Source: Deinococcus sedimenti
GTDB lineage: Bacteria > Deinococcota > Deinococci > Deinococcales > Deinococcaceae
Assembly: GCF_014648135.1 (NCBI RefSeq)
Contig: NZ_BMQN01000002.1
Span: forward strand, 62,001-126,000
DNA length: 64,000 nt
Reading direction: 5' to 3'
Part shown: one piece after another, positions 44,568-54,201 of the stretch
Layout of the letters: each line of letters opens with the position of its first letter
How positions within the stretch are numbered: the stretch's first letter is position 1
Translations under genes and position numbers: made by a program
Notes under the pieces: generated by a model
What the model was told of the DNA's origin: nothing
Database searches by the model: none
What the model saw: only the letters and a program-made list of their open reading frames with translations

Positions 44568-47249
44568 GTGCTGCTGAATCTCTGCCTGCTGCTCACCTGC
44601 ACGTTCCTGCTGAGCCTCTCCTACCGGGAGTGGCCGGTCCGCCGTGCCTGGGTGCCGCACCTGGGGCGGGTGCTGTTCGCGGCTGTCACGGCGCTGCTGC
44701 TGGTGTGGCACAGCGCGCCGCTGGGGGACCTGAAGGTGGACCTGCGGTTCGTGCCGGTGGTGCTGGTCACGCTGCGCTACGGAGTGGGGGCCGGGGCTCT
44801 GGTGGCGGCCGGGCCGGTCATGTGGCGCCTGCTGGACTCCGAGGTGGGCGGTCTGGTGGCGCTGGCCAACGCCGTGAGTGTGCTGGCGCTGGCGGGGGCG
44901 CTGCGCGCGCGGCTCAGTCTGCACGAGTTGCAGTGGCGGCACTGGCCGCTGCTGCTCGTGCCGTACCTGGGGGTGGGACTGGCCGTGTTCGTGGTGCCGG
45001 GCGCGCGGCCGCTGGCACCGTGGCTGTACGTGGGCATGCTGGCGCTTCAGGGCGTGGCGACGCTGGCGGTACTGGGGGTGTTGCAGGCGCGGCTGCAACT
45101 GCTGCACCTGACGTTCGAGGCGCGGCAGCAGTCGCGGCGGGACGAGCTGACGGGCCTGGGGAACCGCCAGGCGTTCGACGAGCATCTGGCCCGCCTGGAG
45201 GCCGGGCACCAACTGGTCCTGATGGACGTGGATCAGTTCCGGCTGGTGAACGATCTGCACGGGTCGGCCGTGGGGGACCGGGCGCTGCAGTACGTCGCTC
45301 AGGTCCTGCGGGACGAGGTGCCGCTCGGTGCGTACCGCCTGAGTGGCGAGGAGTTCGGATTGCTGCTCGAGCAGGGCAGCGAGACGCAGGCGCGGGCGGT
45401 CGTGGAGCGGGTGCAGGCGCGCCTGTCGGAGCCGGGCGAGGTGCCCTGGGCGAACCTGAGCGTCTCGGCGGGCCTGGCGACCCGTCTGCCGCGCGAACAG
45501 CCTGGGGAACTGCGGCACCGTGCGGACGAGGCGCTGTACCTGGCGAAGGCCAATGGCCGCAACCGGCTGGTCCTCAGTCCGAACGTGCCGCGCGAGCCGG
45601 TGCCGGCCGGCGCGACCGTGACCGAGATCCGGCCCAGGCACTCGCTGTGGCAGGCGCAGCGGATCACGGTGAACCTCATGACGCAGCGCCGCCCGCTGAC
45701 CGACGCGGACTGGCTGGAGGTGCTGCGCAGCGCGGTGGATACCCTGGATGAGGTCGAGGCGGCCAGCCTGAACATTCGTGAGGGCAACCGCTTCCGGATG
45801 TGCGCGGTGGTCGGGTATGACCCGGACCTGCTGGGACTGGAATTCTCGGAGCAGGCGCAGCTGCGCTGGTACGGGGGTCCGCTGGCCGAGTGGCTGCGGG
45901 GCCGTCCGCGCGTGGCGAACATGACCGACATGCAGCGCGCCTGGGTGGACGAGGACGACGTGCTGGGCGAGGAGGGCGGGATGGTGCTGCGCCGCGCCGG
46001 TCACCGTGACCGGCTGCGCACGAACCTGTGCGTGCCGGTGGTGCTGGACGGCGAGGTGGTCGCGCACCTGAACCTGGATTCTCACTCGCGGGACGAGGCG
46101 TTCACGCCGGGCGTGCTGCAGGACGCGCAGCTGTTCGCGCAGCAGATCGCTGCGCTGCTGCAGTTGCAGGACCGCTGGCGGGAACTGGATCAGCTGTCTC
46201 ATCTGCACAGTGACCTGAGTCGCGCCGGGGACGAGCAGCTGGGCGCCCACCTGGCCGAGACGGCGCACGATCTGCTGCGCACCACGTACACGTTGCTGCT
46301 GCGCTACGACCCGTACGCTGACGCGCTGGTCCCGGCGGCGGAGGCCGGGGTGTTCCTGAACCCGCTGGAGGTGCCCCCCACCCTGCAGCGCGGCGAGGGC
46401 CTGTCCTGGCGGGCCCTGACGACCGGCGCGGTCATTCGCGTGGATGACATCCTGAGTGCGCGGGGCGCGTTCCGGCCGAAGACCAGCCATCCGGAACGGC
46501 GCGCGCTGATGGTGGTGCCGCTGCTGTCGCGGACCGGTGAGCCGCTGGGCGCCCTGTGTCTGCTGCGCGACGAGCACCGGCCGTTCCGCGCGCCGGACGA
46601 GGCGCTGGCGCAGATGCTGGCTGGCGTGGGCGCCCGCGTCATGGAGGGCCGCGCGCACGTCACGGACCTGGAGGCCACGCTGGACGCCGCGCTGAACATG
46701 CTGGGCGTGGCGCTGGAGGCGCGGGACTTCGAGACGCAGGGCCATACGCAGCGGGTGCAGGACCTCGCGCGGCGCGTGGGAGAGGCCCTTCACCTGCCGG
46801 CAGAGCAGCTCACGGCGCTGCGGCGCGGCGCGGCGCTGCACGACATCGGGAAACTGTGCATTCCGGACACGGTGCTGCTGAAGCCGGGAGCCCTGACGCC
46901 TGAGGAGCGGGAGGTGGTGGAACGCCACGCGCCGCTGGGCGCGGCGCTCGTGGCGCGGATTCCCTTCCTGGATCCGGAGGCGCAGCAGGTGGTCCGCCAC
47001 CACCACGAACGCTGGGACGGACGCGGTTACCCGGATGGTCTGGCCGGTACGCAGACGCCGCTGCTGGCCCGTGTGTTCGCGCTGTGCGACGTGTACGACG
47101 CCCTGACCAGCGAGCGGCCCTACAAGCGGGCCATGTCGCACGCCGCCGCCCTGGACGTCCTGCGGGAGGGCCGCGGCACGCAGTTCGATCCGGACCTGCT
47201 GGACGTGTTCTGCCGCGTGGTCACGCCCCGCGCGCCGGTGGGGAACTGA
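44568..47249 (+). CDS. membrane GGDEF-GAF-HD-GYP protein (cyclic-di-GMP turnover)
   Basis: The 893-aa protein could both make and break cyclic-di-GMP. Residues about 1-180 form a membrane region of six or so helices. The GGDEF domain follows (about 190-345, DELTGLGNRQAFDEHL, then SGEEF at the active site, an accepted variant). The middle (about 370-660) looks like two GAF-type sensor domains. The C-terminus is an HD-GYP phosphodiesterase (about 690-880) with HDIGK, the HAPLG histidine and HHHERWDGRGYPDGL. All metal-site residues of HD-GYP seem intact. The start is uncertain: GTG at 44568 or TTG at 44550. Its stop directly abuts the sufU stop on the other strand. Confidence 0.9.
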   Translation: MLLNLCLLLTCTFLLSLSYREWPVRRAWVPHLGRVLFAAVTALLLVWHSAPLGDLKVDLRFVPVVLVTLRYGVGAGALVAAGPVMWRLLDSEVGGLVALANAVSVLALAGALRARLSLHELQWRHWPLLLVPYLGVGLAVFVVPGARPLAPWLYVGMLALQGVATLAVLGVLQARLQLLHLTFEARQQSRRDELTGLGNRQAFDEHLARLEAGHQLVLMDVDQFRLVNDLHGSAVGDRALQYVAQVLRDEVPLGAYRLSGEEFGLLLEQGSETQARAVVERVQARLSEPGEVPWANLSVSAGLATRLPREQPGELRHRADEALYLAKANGRNRLVLSPNVPREPVPAGATVTEIRPRHSLWQAQRITVNLMTQRRPLTDADWLEVLRSAVDTLDEVEAASLNIREGNRFRMCAVVGYDPDLLGLEFSEQAQLRWYGGPLAEWLRGRPRVANMTDMQRAWVDEDDVLGEEGGMVLRRAGHRDRLRTNLCVPVVLDGEVVAHLNLDSHSRDEAFTPGVLQDAQLFAQQIAALLQLQDRWRELDQLSHLHSDLSRAGDEQLGAHLAETAHDLLRTTYTLLLRYDPYADALVPAAEAGVFLNPLEVPPTLQRGEGLSWRALTTGAVIRVDDILSARGAFRPKTSHPERRALMVVPLLSRTGEPLGALCLLRDEHRPFRAPDEALAQMLAGVGARVMEGRAHVTDLEATLDAALNMLGVALEARDFETQGHTQRVQDLARRVGEALHLPAEQLTALRRGAALHDIGKLCIPDTVLLKPGALTPEEREVVERHAPLGAALVARIPFLDPEAQQVVRHHHERWDGRGYPDGLAGTQTPLLARVFALCDVYDALTSERPYKRAMSHAAALDVLREGRGTQFDPDLLDVFCRVVTPRAPVGN

Positions 47250-47669
47250 TCAGGGGCCGCCCAGCGCCTGTTCCAGCGCCCGCCACGGCAGCAGCGCGCA
47301 CTTGCGCCGCGCGTGCAGGCGACTGACGCCCGCGAGGGCCAGCAGGTCGCCCAGCTCGGGTGTGCCGTCGGCGTCGCCCATGACCATCGCGCGGAACTGC
47401 CCGGCCAGCGCGTGGGCCTCCTCCAGCGTCTTTCCGGTCAGGGTGACGGTCATCAGGCTGGCGCTGCTCTGACTGATCGCGCAGCCCTTCCCGCTGAAGT
47501 TCAGCTGCGCCACGCGGCCGGCCTGCACGTCCGCCCAGACGGTCACCTGATCCCCGCAGCCCGGGTTGTCCAGCGTGACTCCCGCCACGCCGTTCAGGGG
47601 CCCGGTGTGGCGGGGGCGGCGCTGGTGGTCCGCGATGATCTGCCGGGCGACTGCCTCGGGCAGCGCCAT
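47250..47669 (-). CDS. sufU: SUF system scaffold or sulfur-transfer protein SufU
   Basis: The 139-aa IscU-like protein works in Fe-S cluster assembly, in Gram-positive type systems by accepting sulfur from SufS. The three conserved Cys residues are in [11 protein letters not shown] (near residue 38), [14 protein letters not shown] (near 64) and [13 protein letters not shown] (near 124), with the conserved Asp after the first Cys. The spacing between the second and third Cys is long, as in SufU rather than IscU. The start at 47669 follows the amidohydrolase stop by 4 bases, so they form an operon. The rest of the suf cluster is not here. Confidence 0.92.
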   Translation of the reverse strand: MALPEAVARQIIADHQRRPRHTGPLNGVAGVTLDNPGCGDQVTVWADVQAGRVAQLNFSGKGCAISQSSASLMTVTLTGKTLEEAHALAGQFRAMVMGDADGTPELGDLLALAGVSRLHARRKCALLPWRALEQALGGP

Positions 47670-47673
47670 GGCG

Positions 47674-48852
47674 TTACTCCGGCTGGGCGAGACGCAGCGC
47701 GGCGGCGCGCAGCATCCGCACCCCGGTGTCCAGGCTGGCCTCGTCGATCGTGAAGCGCGGGTGGTGGTGCGGCCAGCGGCTGTCGGCGTCGTCACTGCCG
47801 GACCCGACGTTGAAGTACGCGCCCGGGGCTTTTTCCAGGTAGGCGCTGAAGTCCTCGCCGCCCATGGTGGGTTTGGCGTCGCGGTACCAGCCCTCGCCGA
47901 CCACGTCCAGCGCGATCTCCCGCAGCTGCGCCGCCACGTGGTCGGTGTTGATGACGGGCCGGTACCCGAACTCGTAGCGCAGGTCGTACGTGGCGCCGTG
48001 CGCGTCGCAGATGCCCCGCACGACCCGTTCGATCAGCTGCGGCGCCCGCTCGCGCAGCGCCGGGTCGAACGTGCGGACGGTGCCCATCAGTTCGGCCGTG
48101 TCGGGAATGACGTTGTGCGTGGTGCCGCTCGTGAACTTCGTGACGCTGACCACCAGCGCGTCCTGCGCGGCCACCATGCGGCTCACGACATGCTGGAGGT
48201 TCGTGACGACCTGCGCCCCCACCGCGATGGGGTCCACGGTCTCCTCGGGGTGAGCGCCGTGCCCGCCCTTCCCGCGGATGGTGAGTTCGATGGTGTCGGG
48301 CGCCGCCATGAACGCGCCGGCTTTCACGGCAACCACCCCGGCGGGCAGCTGGCTGTTCAGGTGCAGGCCCGTGACGACGTCCACGCCGTCCATCAGCGGG
48401 GTGTTCATGACGAGTTCCTCGGCGCCGCCGGGGCCGATCTCCTCGGCGTGCTGGAAGATCATGCGGATCTCGCCCGGCACGTTCGCCGCTTCCCCCGAGA
48501 GCAGCTGCGCCACGCCCAGCAGGATGGCCGTGTGGCCGTCGTGCCCGCAGGCGTGCATCACGCCGGGTTTCAAGGAGGCGAAGTCGAAGGTGTTCTCCTC
48601 GTGGATGGGCAGCGCGTCGATGTCCGCGCGCAGCAGCACGGTCCGGCCCGGCTGCCCGCCCCGCAGGACGGCCAGGACGCTGGTGGGGGTAGGGCGCGAT
48701 ACGGTCAGGCCCGGCATCTTCCGCAGTTCGGCCTCGATGTACGCGGCAGTTTCATGCTCGGCGAAACCCACTTCGGGGTTCATGTGCAGGTGCCGTCGCC
48801 ACGCCACGAGCTGCTCGCGAAGGTCCTCCACCCGGTCCTGAGTTGCGGTCAT
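47674..48852 (-). CDS. M20 family amidohydrolase
   Basis: The 392-aa protein belongs to the M20D aminoacylase/hippurate-hydrolase group, which releases amino acids or related amines from N-acyl or amidic bonds. The metal ligands are visible: ADIDALPI (near residue 77), [15 protein letters not shown] (Cys and His near 100), HAEEIGPGG (Glu near 132) and [17 protein letters not shown] near 345. There is no signal peptide. TAGGCT (48858-48863) ends 5 bases before the ATG at 48852. The true substrate cannot be told; indole-acetyl amino acids, N-acetyl amino acids and diaminopimelate derivatives are all known for the group. Confidence 0.93.
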   Translation of the reverse strand: MTATQDRVEDLREQLVAWRRHLHMNPEVGFAEHETAAYIEAELRKMPGLTVSRPTPTSVLAVLRGGQPGRTVLLRADIDALPIHEENTFDFASLKPGVMHACGHDGHTAILLGVAQLLSGEAANVPGEIRMIFQHAEEIGPGGAEELVMNTPLMDGVDVVTGLHLNSQLPAGVVAVKAGAFMAAPDTIELTIRGKGGHGAHPEETVDPIAVGAQVVTNLQHVVSRMVAAQDALVVSVTKFTSGTTHNVIPDTAELMGTVRTFDPALRERAPQLIERVVRGICDAHGATYDLRYEFGYRPVINTDHVAAQLREIALDVVGEGWYRDAKPTMGGEDFSAYLEKAPGAYFNVGSGSDDADSRWPHHHPRFTIDEASLDTGVRMLRAAALRLAQPE

Positions 48853-49027
48853 GCCCCAGCCTAGCGCCTCCGGCACCGGAGGGTCAGTCCCCCGGGCGCC
48901 TCATCCCGGTCCGGTGGACGTGCCCGGCCGCTCAACATGGGCCGGAGCCCGCGCGCGGACCCCGACCCTGAAGGAACCTGAGCTGCGCCTCAGCAACTTT
49001 CCTGCCCGCTGTGTCGTACTGAGGAGC

Positions 49028-49243
49028 ATGAAGAACCGCACCCGCATGAAGAGCAAGTCCGGCAAGCTGGGCCTCATCCTGGCCGCCGCTCCCGTCGTTC
49101 TGGAACTGCTGGTCGCCGCCCGCAACGGCCAGAAGAAGCGCGGCAGGTACACCCGCGCCCGCAAGCGCGACCGCGTGATCGACTCGCTGCTGGGCCACGC
49201 GCAGCGGGCTGTCGGGAAGCCCGGCAAGCGCCGCTGGTTCTGA
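49028..49243 (+). CDS. small highly basic protein, 71 aa
   Basis: The protein has about one third Lys/Arg, with one short hydrophobic stretch (LGLILAAAPVVLELLVA, residues 14-30) flanked by KSKSGK and RNGQKKRGRYTRARKRDR. It could be a single-pass membrane protein with a basic cytoplasmic tail, or a nucleic-acid-binding peptide. I know no family. The ATG at 49028 follows GAGGAG (49021-49026), which is close to the start. A longer upstream frame is not supported. It stands alone between the amidohydrolase and a gene-poor region. Confidence 0.7.
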   Translation: MKNRTRMKSKSGKLGLILAAAPVVLELLVAARNGQKKRGRYTRARKRDRVIDSLLGHAQRAVGKPGKRRWF

Positions 49244-49749
49244 TCAGCGGCGGGGTGACCGGTCCAGTGGGCCTCAGCTGATCCGGCAGACCACAGGATG
49301 CGAGGAGAGGCCACGGGGCTCTTGAGGGGGGAGGTTGGGTGCAGTCGCCCAGACCTTCCCTCTGTGCTGTTGCGCGTTGGGGAAGACAGTGACCGTGCGC
49401 CACCTGCGGGTCGTGTGCTGGGCCGTCCGGGCGATCCCCGAGGTGACTGGTCGGCTGGGTGACCCGCAGGCCACTGGCCGCGGTGGTCTGTGGGGCGCCA
49501 TCACACGGTGAGCTTCCGAGCATCAGCTTGGTGCCGTGGGGACGGCGTGAACCAGAGCAAAGGAGCCACCGGGAGGATGGGTCAGGCTTCTGGGTTCGTC
49601 TGGCGGCACACGATATGTATATACAACCATTTTGTTCCACTGAGTGAAACGACCAGAACTATCCTGTCTGCTCAATGTCATATGCCGCCGCCCGCAGGGC
49701 AGGCCGTCCGCTGCCGACCAAACGGCGCCGGACGCTCAGGAGGACTCGC
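49244..49749. other. 506-base gene-free region upstream of the subtilase
   Basis: No reading frame here has the codon bias of real genes in the window. It becomes AT-rich at 49610-49680 (TATGTATATACAACC), where a palindrome and a TATCCT hexamer suggest the subtilase promoter. The left 350 bases show nothing I can name. Confidence 0.5.
49634..49665 (+). promoter_or_regulatory. palindromic operator and -10 of the subtilase gene
   Basis: GTTCCACTGAGTGAAAC (49634-49650) is a 17-base palindrome with one mismatched pair about a central G. TATCCT (49660-49665) follows. The leader to the ATG at 49750 would be about 78 bases. The regulator is unknown; the IclR gene downstream is a candidate. Confidence 0.4.
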
Positions 49750-51333
49750 ATGAATGCACGTCACGCCGCCGCCATCCTCACCTTGACCGGTCTTCTCGCC
49801 TCCTGCGGGCAGCAGACCCAGCCCCAGGCCACCCTGCCCCTGCCCACCACCGACGCCACCACCCGCGCCCGCACCCAGGCGCCCATCCTCGGGCAGAGCA
49901 GCCCGGAAGCCATCCCCGGCCAGTACATCGTCGTCATGAAGGCCGGAACGACCGCCACCACCCTGGCCAGCCAGAGCGGCGGCCTCGTGCAGGCCCTCGG
50001 GCTCGACCCGCAGGGCGTCAGCATCCTGAGCGTCTACAGCCAGGCGCTCAACGGATTCGCCGTGAAACTGAGCGCGCAGAACCTCACCCGGTTGCAGGCC
50101 GATCCCCGCGTCAAGTACATCCAGCAGGACTCCATCAGCCACGCCACCGCCACCCAGTCCGGCGCCACCTGGGGCCTCGACCGGCTCGATCAACGTGACC
50201 GGCCCCTCAACGGCTCGTACACGTACGACACCACCGCCAGCGGCGTGAAGGTCTACATCATCGATACGGGCATCCGCACCAGCCACAGCGAATTCGGCGG
50301 GCGCGCCACCTGGGGCACCAACACCACCGGCGACGGCAACAACAGCGACTGCCAGGGTCACGGCACGCACGTCGCGGGCACCGTCGGCGGCAGCACCTAC
50401 GGCGTCGCCAAGGGCGCCAGTCTGATCGCCGTGAAAGTGCTCGACTGCCAGGGGTCAGGCAGCAACTCCGGCGTCATCTCCGGCATCGACTGGGCCGTCA
50501 GCAACAAGGGCAGCGCCACCGCCATCGCCAACATGAGCTTGGGCGGCAGCTTCGACCAGTCCATCAACGACGCAGTGACCAATGCCAACAGCAAGGGCCT
50601 GTTCATGGCTATCGCCGCAGGCAACGACAACAAGGACGCCTGCAACACCAGCCCCGCCAGCGCCTCTGGCGCATTCACGGTCGGCGCCACGGACAAGAGT
50701 GACGTCCGCAGCACCTTCAGCAACTACGGCAGCTGCGTGAAGATCTTCGCCCCCGGCACGGACATCACCAGCGCCTGGAACACGGACAACAGCGCGACCA
50801 AGACCATCAGCGGCACCAGCATGGCCACCCCGCATGTCGCCGGGGCTGCCGCACTGGTCCTGGCGCAGAACACGAGCTTCACCACCAGTCAAATCTCCAG
50901 CGCGCTGCTGAACGCCGCCTCGGCCGACAAGATCAGCAGCGTCGGCTCCGGCAGCCCCAACAAACTGCTGTTCACCAACCCTGGTGGTGGGAGCACGCCC
51001 ACCCCAACGCCCACCCCGACGCCGACTCCCACCCCGGCCCCCGGAACGTACACCGGCACCGTCAACGCTGGAACCAGCGCCTACGAACCCAAAAGTGCCG
51101 GATCCTTCCAGTACGCGGGCGGCACTCTGAAAGGCGCCCTGACCGGCCCCAGTGGCACCGACTTCGACCTGTACCTGCAGAAATGGAACGGAGCGTACTG
51201 GGTCGACGTGGCCGCCGGGGAGAGCAGCACCAGCACCGAGAACGTGAGCTACCGAGCGGGCAGCGGCAAGTACCGCTGGGAAATCTACGCGTACAGCGGC
51301 AGCGGCGCGTACACCCTGGTCGAGAACAGGTAA
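49750..51333 (+). CDS. subtilisin-like (S8) serine protease, lipoprotein with PPC domain
   Basis: The 527-aa protein is exported and probably lipid-anchored: signal [11 protein letters not shown] (lipobox Cys near residue 19). An I9 propeptide follows (about 45-125, [13 protein letters not shown]...RVKYIQQDS). The catalytic domain (about 140-410) has Asp in VYIIDTGI, His in GHGTHVAGT and Ser in [16 protein letters not shown] Thr-Pro repeat linker ([14 protein letters not shown]) leads to a C-terminal PPC-type beta domain (about 435-527). All catalytic residues are intact. The start at 49750 has AGGAGG 6 bases upstream. The frame is open to an earlier ATG at 49675. A strong terminator follows. 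Deinococci secrete several such proteases. Confidence 0.94.
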   Translation: MNARHAAAILTLTGLLASCGQQTQPQATLPLPTTDATTRARTQAPILGQSSPEAIPGQYIVVMKAGTTATTLASQSGGLVQALGLDPQGVSILSVYSQALNGFAVKLSAQNLTRLQADPRVKYIQQDSISHATATQSGATWGLDRLDQRDRPLNGSYTYDTTASGVKVYIIDTGIRTSHSEFGGRATWGTNTTGDGNNSDCQGHGTHVAGTVGGSTYGVAKGASLIAVKVLDCQGSGSNSGVISGIDWAVSNKGSATAIANMSLGGSFDQSINDAVTNANSKGLFMAIAAGNDNKDACNTSPASASGAFTVGATDKSDVRSTFSNYGSCVKIFAPGTDITSAWNTDNSATKTISGTSMATPHVAGAAALVLAQNTSFTTSQISSALLNAASADKISSVGSGSPNKLLFTNPGGGSTPTPTPTPTPTPTPAPGTYTGTVNAGTSAYEPKSAGSFQYAGGTLKGALTGPSGTDFDLYLQKWNGAYWVDVAAGESSTSTENVSYRAGSGKYRWEIYAYSGSGAYTLVENR

Positions 51334-51389
51334 CGTCAGCGGAGCGCAGACGCGGCCCAGCCCGCGCCGCGCCCGCACGAGATCCAGCC

Positions 51390-51432
51390 GGGAGGTAGGG
51401 CCAGACTGCGTCAGGTGGTCTGGCCCCCTCCC
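51390..51432. terminator. bidirectional intrinsic terminator
   Basis: A two-part stem: GGGAGG with CCTCCC outside (51390-51395 with 51427-51432), GGGCCAGAC with GTCTGGCCC inside (51398-51406 with 51418-51426). It lies between the convergent subtilase and IclR genes. Confidence 0.85.
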
Positions 51433-51483
51433 GTTCCGCCCGGGCGACTCAGCAGCGTGGGGTCACGGTAGCCGGGCGGCGCA

Positions 51484-52284
51484 TCAGCGCGGCAGACGAT
51501 CCAAGACCTGCAGGAAGAACGCCGCGTCGCCCGCCCAGGGACGCACGTACCCCATCTCCTGCGACACGCGCCGCGCCGCGTCGGAGAGTGCCCTCAGGTC
51601 GTCCTCCGCCTCCGTCCACACTGGCCTGCCCGGCCACGAGACGCTCAGGGCCGCGACCAGCGTCCCGCCCGCGCGGAACACCGGGGCGGCCACCTGCGTC
51701 ACGCCGCCCGGCTCGTCGGACGGCAGCGGCGGGGACAGCCACGCGCGGCGCGTCACCTGATCCAGCAGTTCCAGCGGTCCCCGGTCTCCGGACGCTGCGA
51801 ACATCGCCTCGCGCAGGGACAGCGTCCCGAACGCCAGCAGCAACCGGCCCGACGCGTCCAGCACCACGCGCCGCCGCTCGCCCACCCCGGCCGGGGTGCC
51901 GCCGGGTCCGGCCAGCACCTCCGTGTACAGGGTGTCCTGCGCGTCTAGCACCGCCCACGCCACGCTGAGTCCCGTGCGCTCCCGCAGGTGCTCCAGGTGC
52001 GCCAGCGCCACGTTCAGGGGCGGCGCGTGCACCTGAACGTGCGCCTTCATGGCAATGAAGCCGCTGCCCAGCCGGTACCGGTCGCCCTCGCGCTGCAGCA
52101 GGTCGTACTTCTCCAGCACGCGCAGCGCCCGCAGGCAGCTGGCTTTCGGCAGGCCACTGGCGCGCGTCAGGTGCGCGAGCGTCCACTGCGGTTCGCGCGG
52201 CGTGAAGAACGTCAGCAGGTACAGCGGCCGTTCCAGCGTCGGAATGTCCGGCGCCTCCACCGCCCTGCTGCCCACAGTGTTCAC
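51484..52284 (-). CDS. IclR family transcriptional regulator
   Basis: The 266-aa protein has an N-terminal winged helix-turn-helix (about residues 15-75: LERPLYLLTFFTPREPQWTL, then HLTRASGLPKASCLRALRVL) and a C-terminal IclR effector domain (about 85-255). The effector domain shows LEHLRERTGLSVAWAVLDAQ, LDASGRLLLAF and GGTLVAALSVSWPGRP. Ligands of this family are small organic acids. The GTG start at 52284 follows TACGAT (52291-52296) by 6 bases, the leaderless pattern. It is divergent from the TPR-GGDEF gene, whose promoter lies within 100 bases, so control of that gene is possible. Confidence 0.9.
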   Translation of the reverse strand: MNTVGSRAVEAPDIPTLERPLYLLTFFTPREPQWTLAHLTRASGLPKASCLRALRVLEKYDLLQREGDRYRLGSGFIAMKAHVQVHAPPLNVALAHLEHLRERTGLSVAWAVLDAQDTLYTEVLAGPGGTPAGVGERRRVVLDASGRLLLAFGTLSLREAMFAASGDRGPLELLDQVTRRAWLSPPLPSDEPGGVTQVAAPVFRAGGTLVAALSVSWPGRPVWTEAEDDLRALSDAARRVSQEMGYVRPWAGDAAFFLQVLDRLPR

Positions 52285-52380
52285 CCCTGCATCGTACTCC
52301 ACCGCTCCGCGCGCTCGCCCCGGCACCCGGGTGCCCGGCCGATCCAGCCCGGACGCCGCTCTACACTGCGAGGTACCGTC

Positions 52381-54201
52381 ATGAGTCACACGCCCGAACA
52401 GCTGGAACGCGATCTGCGCCGCGCCCGGGGCCGCGCGCGGCTGCGGCCCCTGCTGGCCCTCGCCGCTGAACTGTGGGATAAGAACCCGGTCGAGGCCGTC
52501 GCGTACGCCCAGCAGGCCGCCCAGCTGGCCCGGCGGGTGCAGGATCCCGCCGCGCTGGCGCGCGCCACGCTGGAACTCGGCCGTGGGCAGCTGCGCCTGG
52601 GTCAGTACGCCGCTGCCCGCGCCGCGCTGCACGACGCCGTGACCCTGCACGAACAGCTCGGCGACGACCTGGGGCTCGCCCGCAGCTGGATGGGTCTGGG
52701 TACCGTCCGCTCTAACCTGGGCGAACTGCCCCAGGCACTCGAGGCGCACTTCAGTGCCCAGATTCTCTTCGAGCGGCAGGGCAGCGACTGGTACCTCAGC
52801 GCCTGCCTGAACAACCTGGGCGTCGCCTACCAGCGGCTGGACGACAACGTCACCGCCATGAACTACGCCCTGAGTGCCCTGCGGCTCGCCACCGGCGCCG
52901 GGAACACCGTCGTGCGGATCGCCGCGACGAACAACGTCGGGAACGTCGCCATGGAACTCCACCGCTACGAGGACGCCCTGTCCTACCAGACCGAGGCGCT
53001 GCACCTGGCGCGCGTGCACGGCAGCCCGTACAACGAGATCGTCGCCCTGACGAACCTGGGGAACCTGCACGGCCGCATGGAGCAGTTCAGCGCCGCCCTG
53101 CCGTACCTGGCGCGCGCCGACGACCTGGCGCGGGCGTACAGCGACCTGGACAACCTGGTGGAGGTGCAGGCCGAACGCGGCAACATCCACCGGCGCTCCG
53201 GTGAACTGGCCGACGCCCTGGCCGCGTACGCCCACGCGCTGGAACTGGTGGACCGCATGGGGGACTTCTACCTGGAAGCGCAACTGCAACTCAGGCGCGG
53301 CCAGACCCTCCTGGCCCTGCAGGACCACGAGGCGGCGCGCGGCGCCCTGAACCGCGCCCTGACCCTCGCCGCGCGCGTCCAGGCCGACGCGATCAGCAGC
53401 GAAACGCACGAGCACCTGACGGCCCTGCACGAGCAGACCGGGGACCTGCGCGGCGCGCTGCACCACCTGCGTGAGCACCTGCGCCTGACCGTCGCCGTGA
53501 ACCGCGCCGCCGCCGAACGCAGCAGCGCCGTGCGCGTCATCGAGCATGAAACCGAACGCAGCCGGCAGGTGGCGGCCGCGCAGCGGCACCTGATCGAACA
53601 ACTGCACCAGGCCAGCGCCGCCCTGACCCACCCCCCGGGGTCCGCCGCGGCCCTGCAGGGGCACCTGACGCGGCAGGCGAACCTGGACCCCCTGACCGGA
53701 CTGGTCAACGACCGCTTCGCGCGTCAGCAGCTGCAGGCGGAATTCGAGCAGGCGCGGGCGCAGCACCACCCGCTCGCGGTGGCCACACTGGATCTCGAAG
53801 GGCGCGCGACAGCCGACCGCGCCCCCATGACCCGCGACACCATGGACCGGGCCACGGCCGACCGCGTGCGCCGGGACGTGAGCGCCGCCCTGCGCGCCGC
53901 GCTGCGCACCCAGGACGTCCTGGCCAGCCTGGATGACGGGACGTTCGCGCTGCTGCTGCCCCGCACGGACCTGCCGGGCGCGCTGCACCTGTGCCGGCGC
54001 CTGCAGCGGACCGTGACCGACACGCGCTGGCCAGACCTGCCCGGGACGCACCTGACGCTCAGCGTGGGCCTGTGCACCGACACCGCCTGCGCGCACCCCG
54101 ACGACATGCTCGACCGCGCCCAGCACCTGCTGTACGCCGCGAAGGCCGCCGGGAGCGGCCAGGTGTGCACTGATCAGGACCCGCCCGGTCCGGCCCGCTG
54201 A
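52381..54201 (+). CDS. TPR-repeat protein with degenerate C-terminal GGDEF domain
   Basis: The 606-aa cytoplasmic protein has about eight tetratricopeptide repeats (residues 20-400: for example NPVEAVAYAQQAAQLARRVQD, LSACLNNLGVAYQRLDDNVT, NEIVALTNLGNLHGRMEQF). A coiled-coil segment (about 375-420) and a diguanylate-cyclase-like domain (about 437-600) follow. The cyclase domain opens with the canonical NLDPLTGLVNDR, but the active-site loop reads SLDDGTFALLL in place of GGDEF, and the usual DxD at the second strand is replaced (LDLEGRATADR). It is therefore probably catalytically inactive and may act as a receptor or scaffold. TACACT stands 13 bases before the ATG. Confidence 0.88.
   Translation: MSHTPEQLERDLRRARGRARLRPLLALAAELWDKNPVEAVAYAQQAAQLARRVQDPAALARATLELGRGQLRLGQYAAARAALHDAVTLHEQLGDDLGLARSWMGLGTVRSNLGELPQALEAHFSAQILFERQGSDWYLSACLNNLGVAYQRLDDNVTAMNYALSALRLATGAGNTVVRIAATNNVGNVAMELHRYEDALSYQTEALHLARVHGSPYNEIVALTNLGNLHGRMEQFSAALPYLARADDLARAYSDLDNLVEVQAERGNIHRRSGELADALAAYAHALELVDRMGDFYLEAQLQLRRGQTLLALQDHEAARGALNRALTLAARVQADAISSETHEHLTALHEQTGDLRGALHHLREHLRLTVAVNRAAAERSSAVRVIEHETERSRQVAAAQRHLIEQLHQASAALTHPPGSAAALQGHLTRQANLDPLTGLVNDRFARQQLQAEFEQARAQHHPLAVATLDLEGRATADRAPMTRDTMDRATADRVRRDVSAALRAALRTQDVLASLDDGTFALLLPRTDLPGALHLCRRLQRTVTDTRWPDLPGTHLTLSVGLCTDTACAHPDDMLDRAQHLLYAAKAAGSGQVCTDQDPPGPAR

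Noticed and set aside
49274..49295. Similarity between GATCCGGCAGACCAC near 49280 and GATCCTGGCAGACCAC near 54203
   Set aside because: About 15 matching bases without flanking similarity or palindromic structure; too short to call a repeat in GC-rich DNA.
49074..49640. A 188-codon frame on the minus strand across the gene-free region
   Set aside because: Its composition is unlike real proteins of this window (rich in Ser, Pro, Arg and Cys without pattern), with no promoter or ribosome-binding site and no recognisable domain.
51000..51042. Tandem repeat that could suggest a CRISPR or minisatellite
   Set aside because: It encodes the Thr-Pro linker of the subtilase in frame. There are no spacers and no cas genes.
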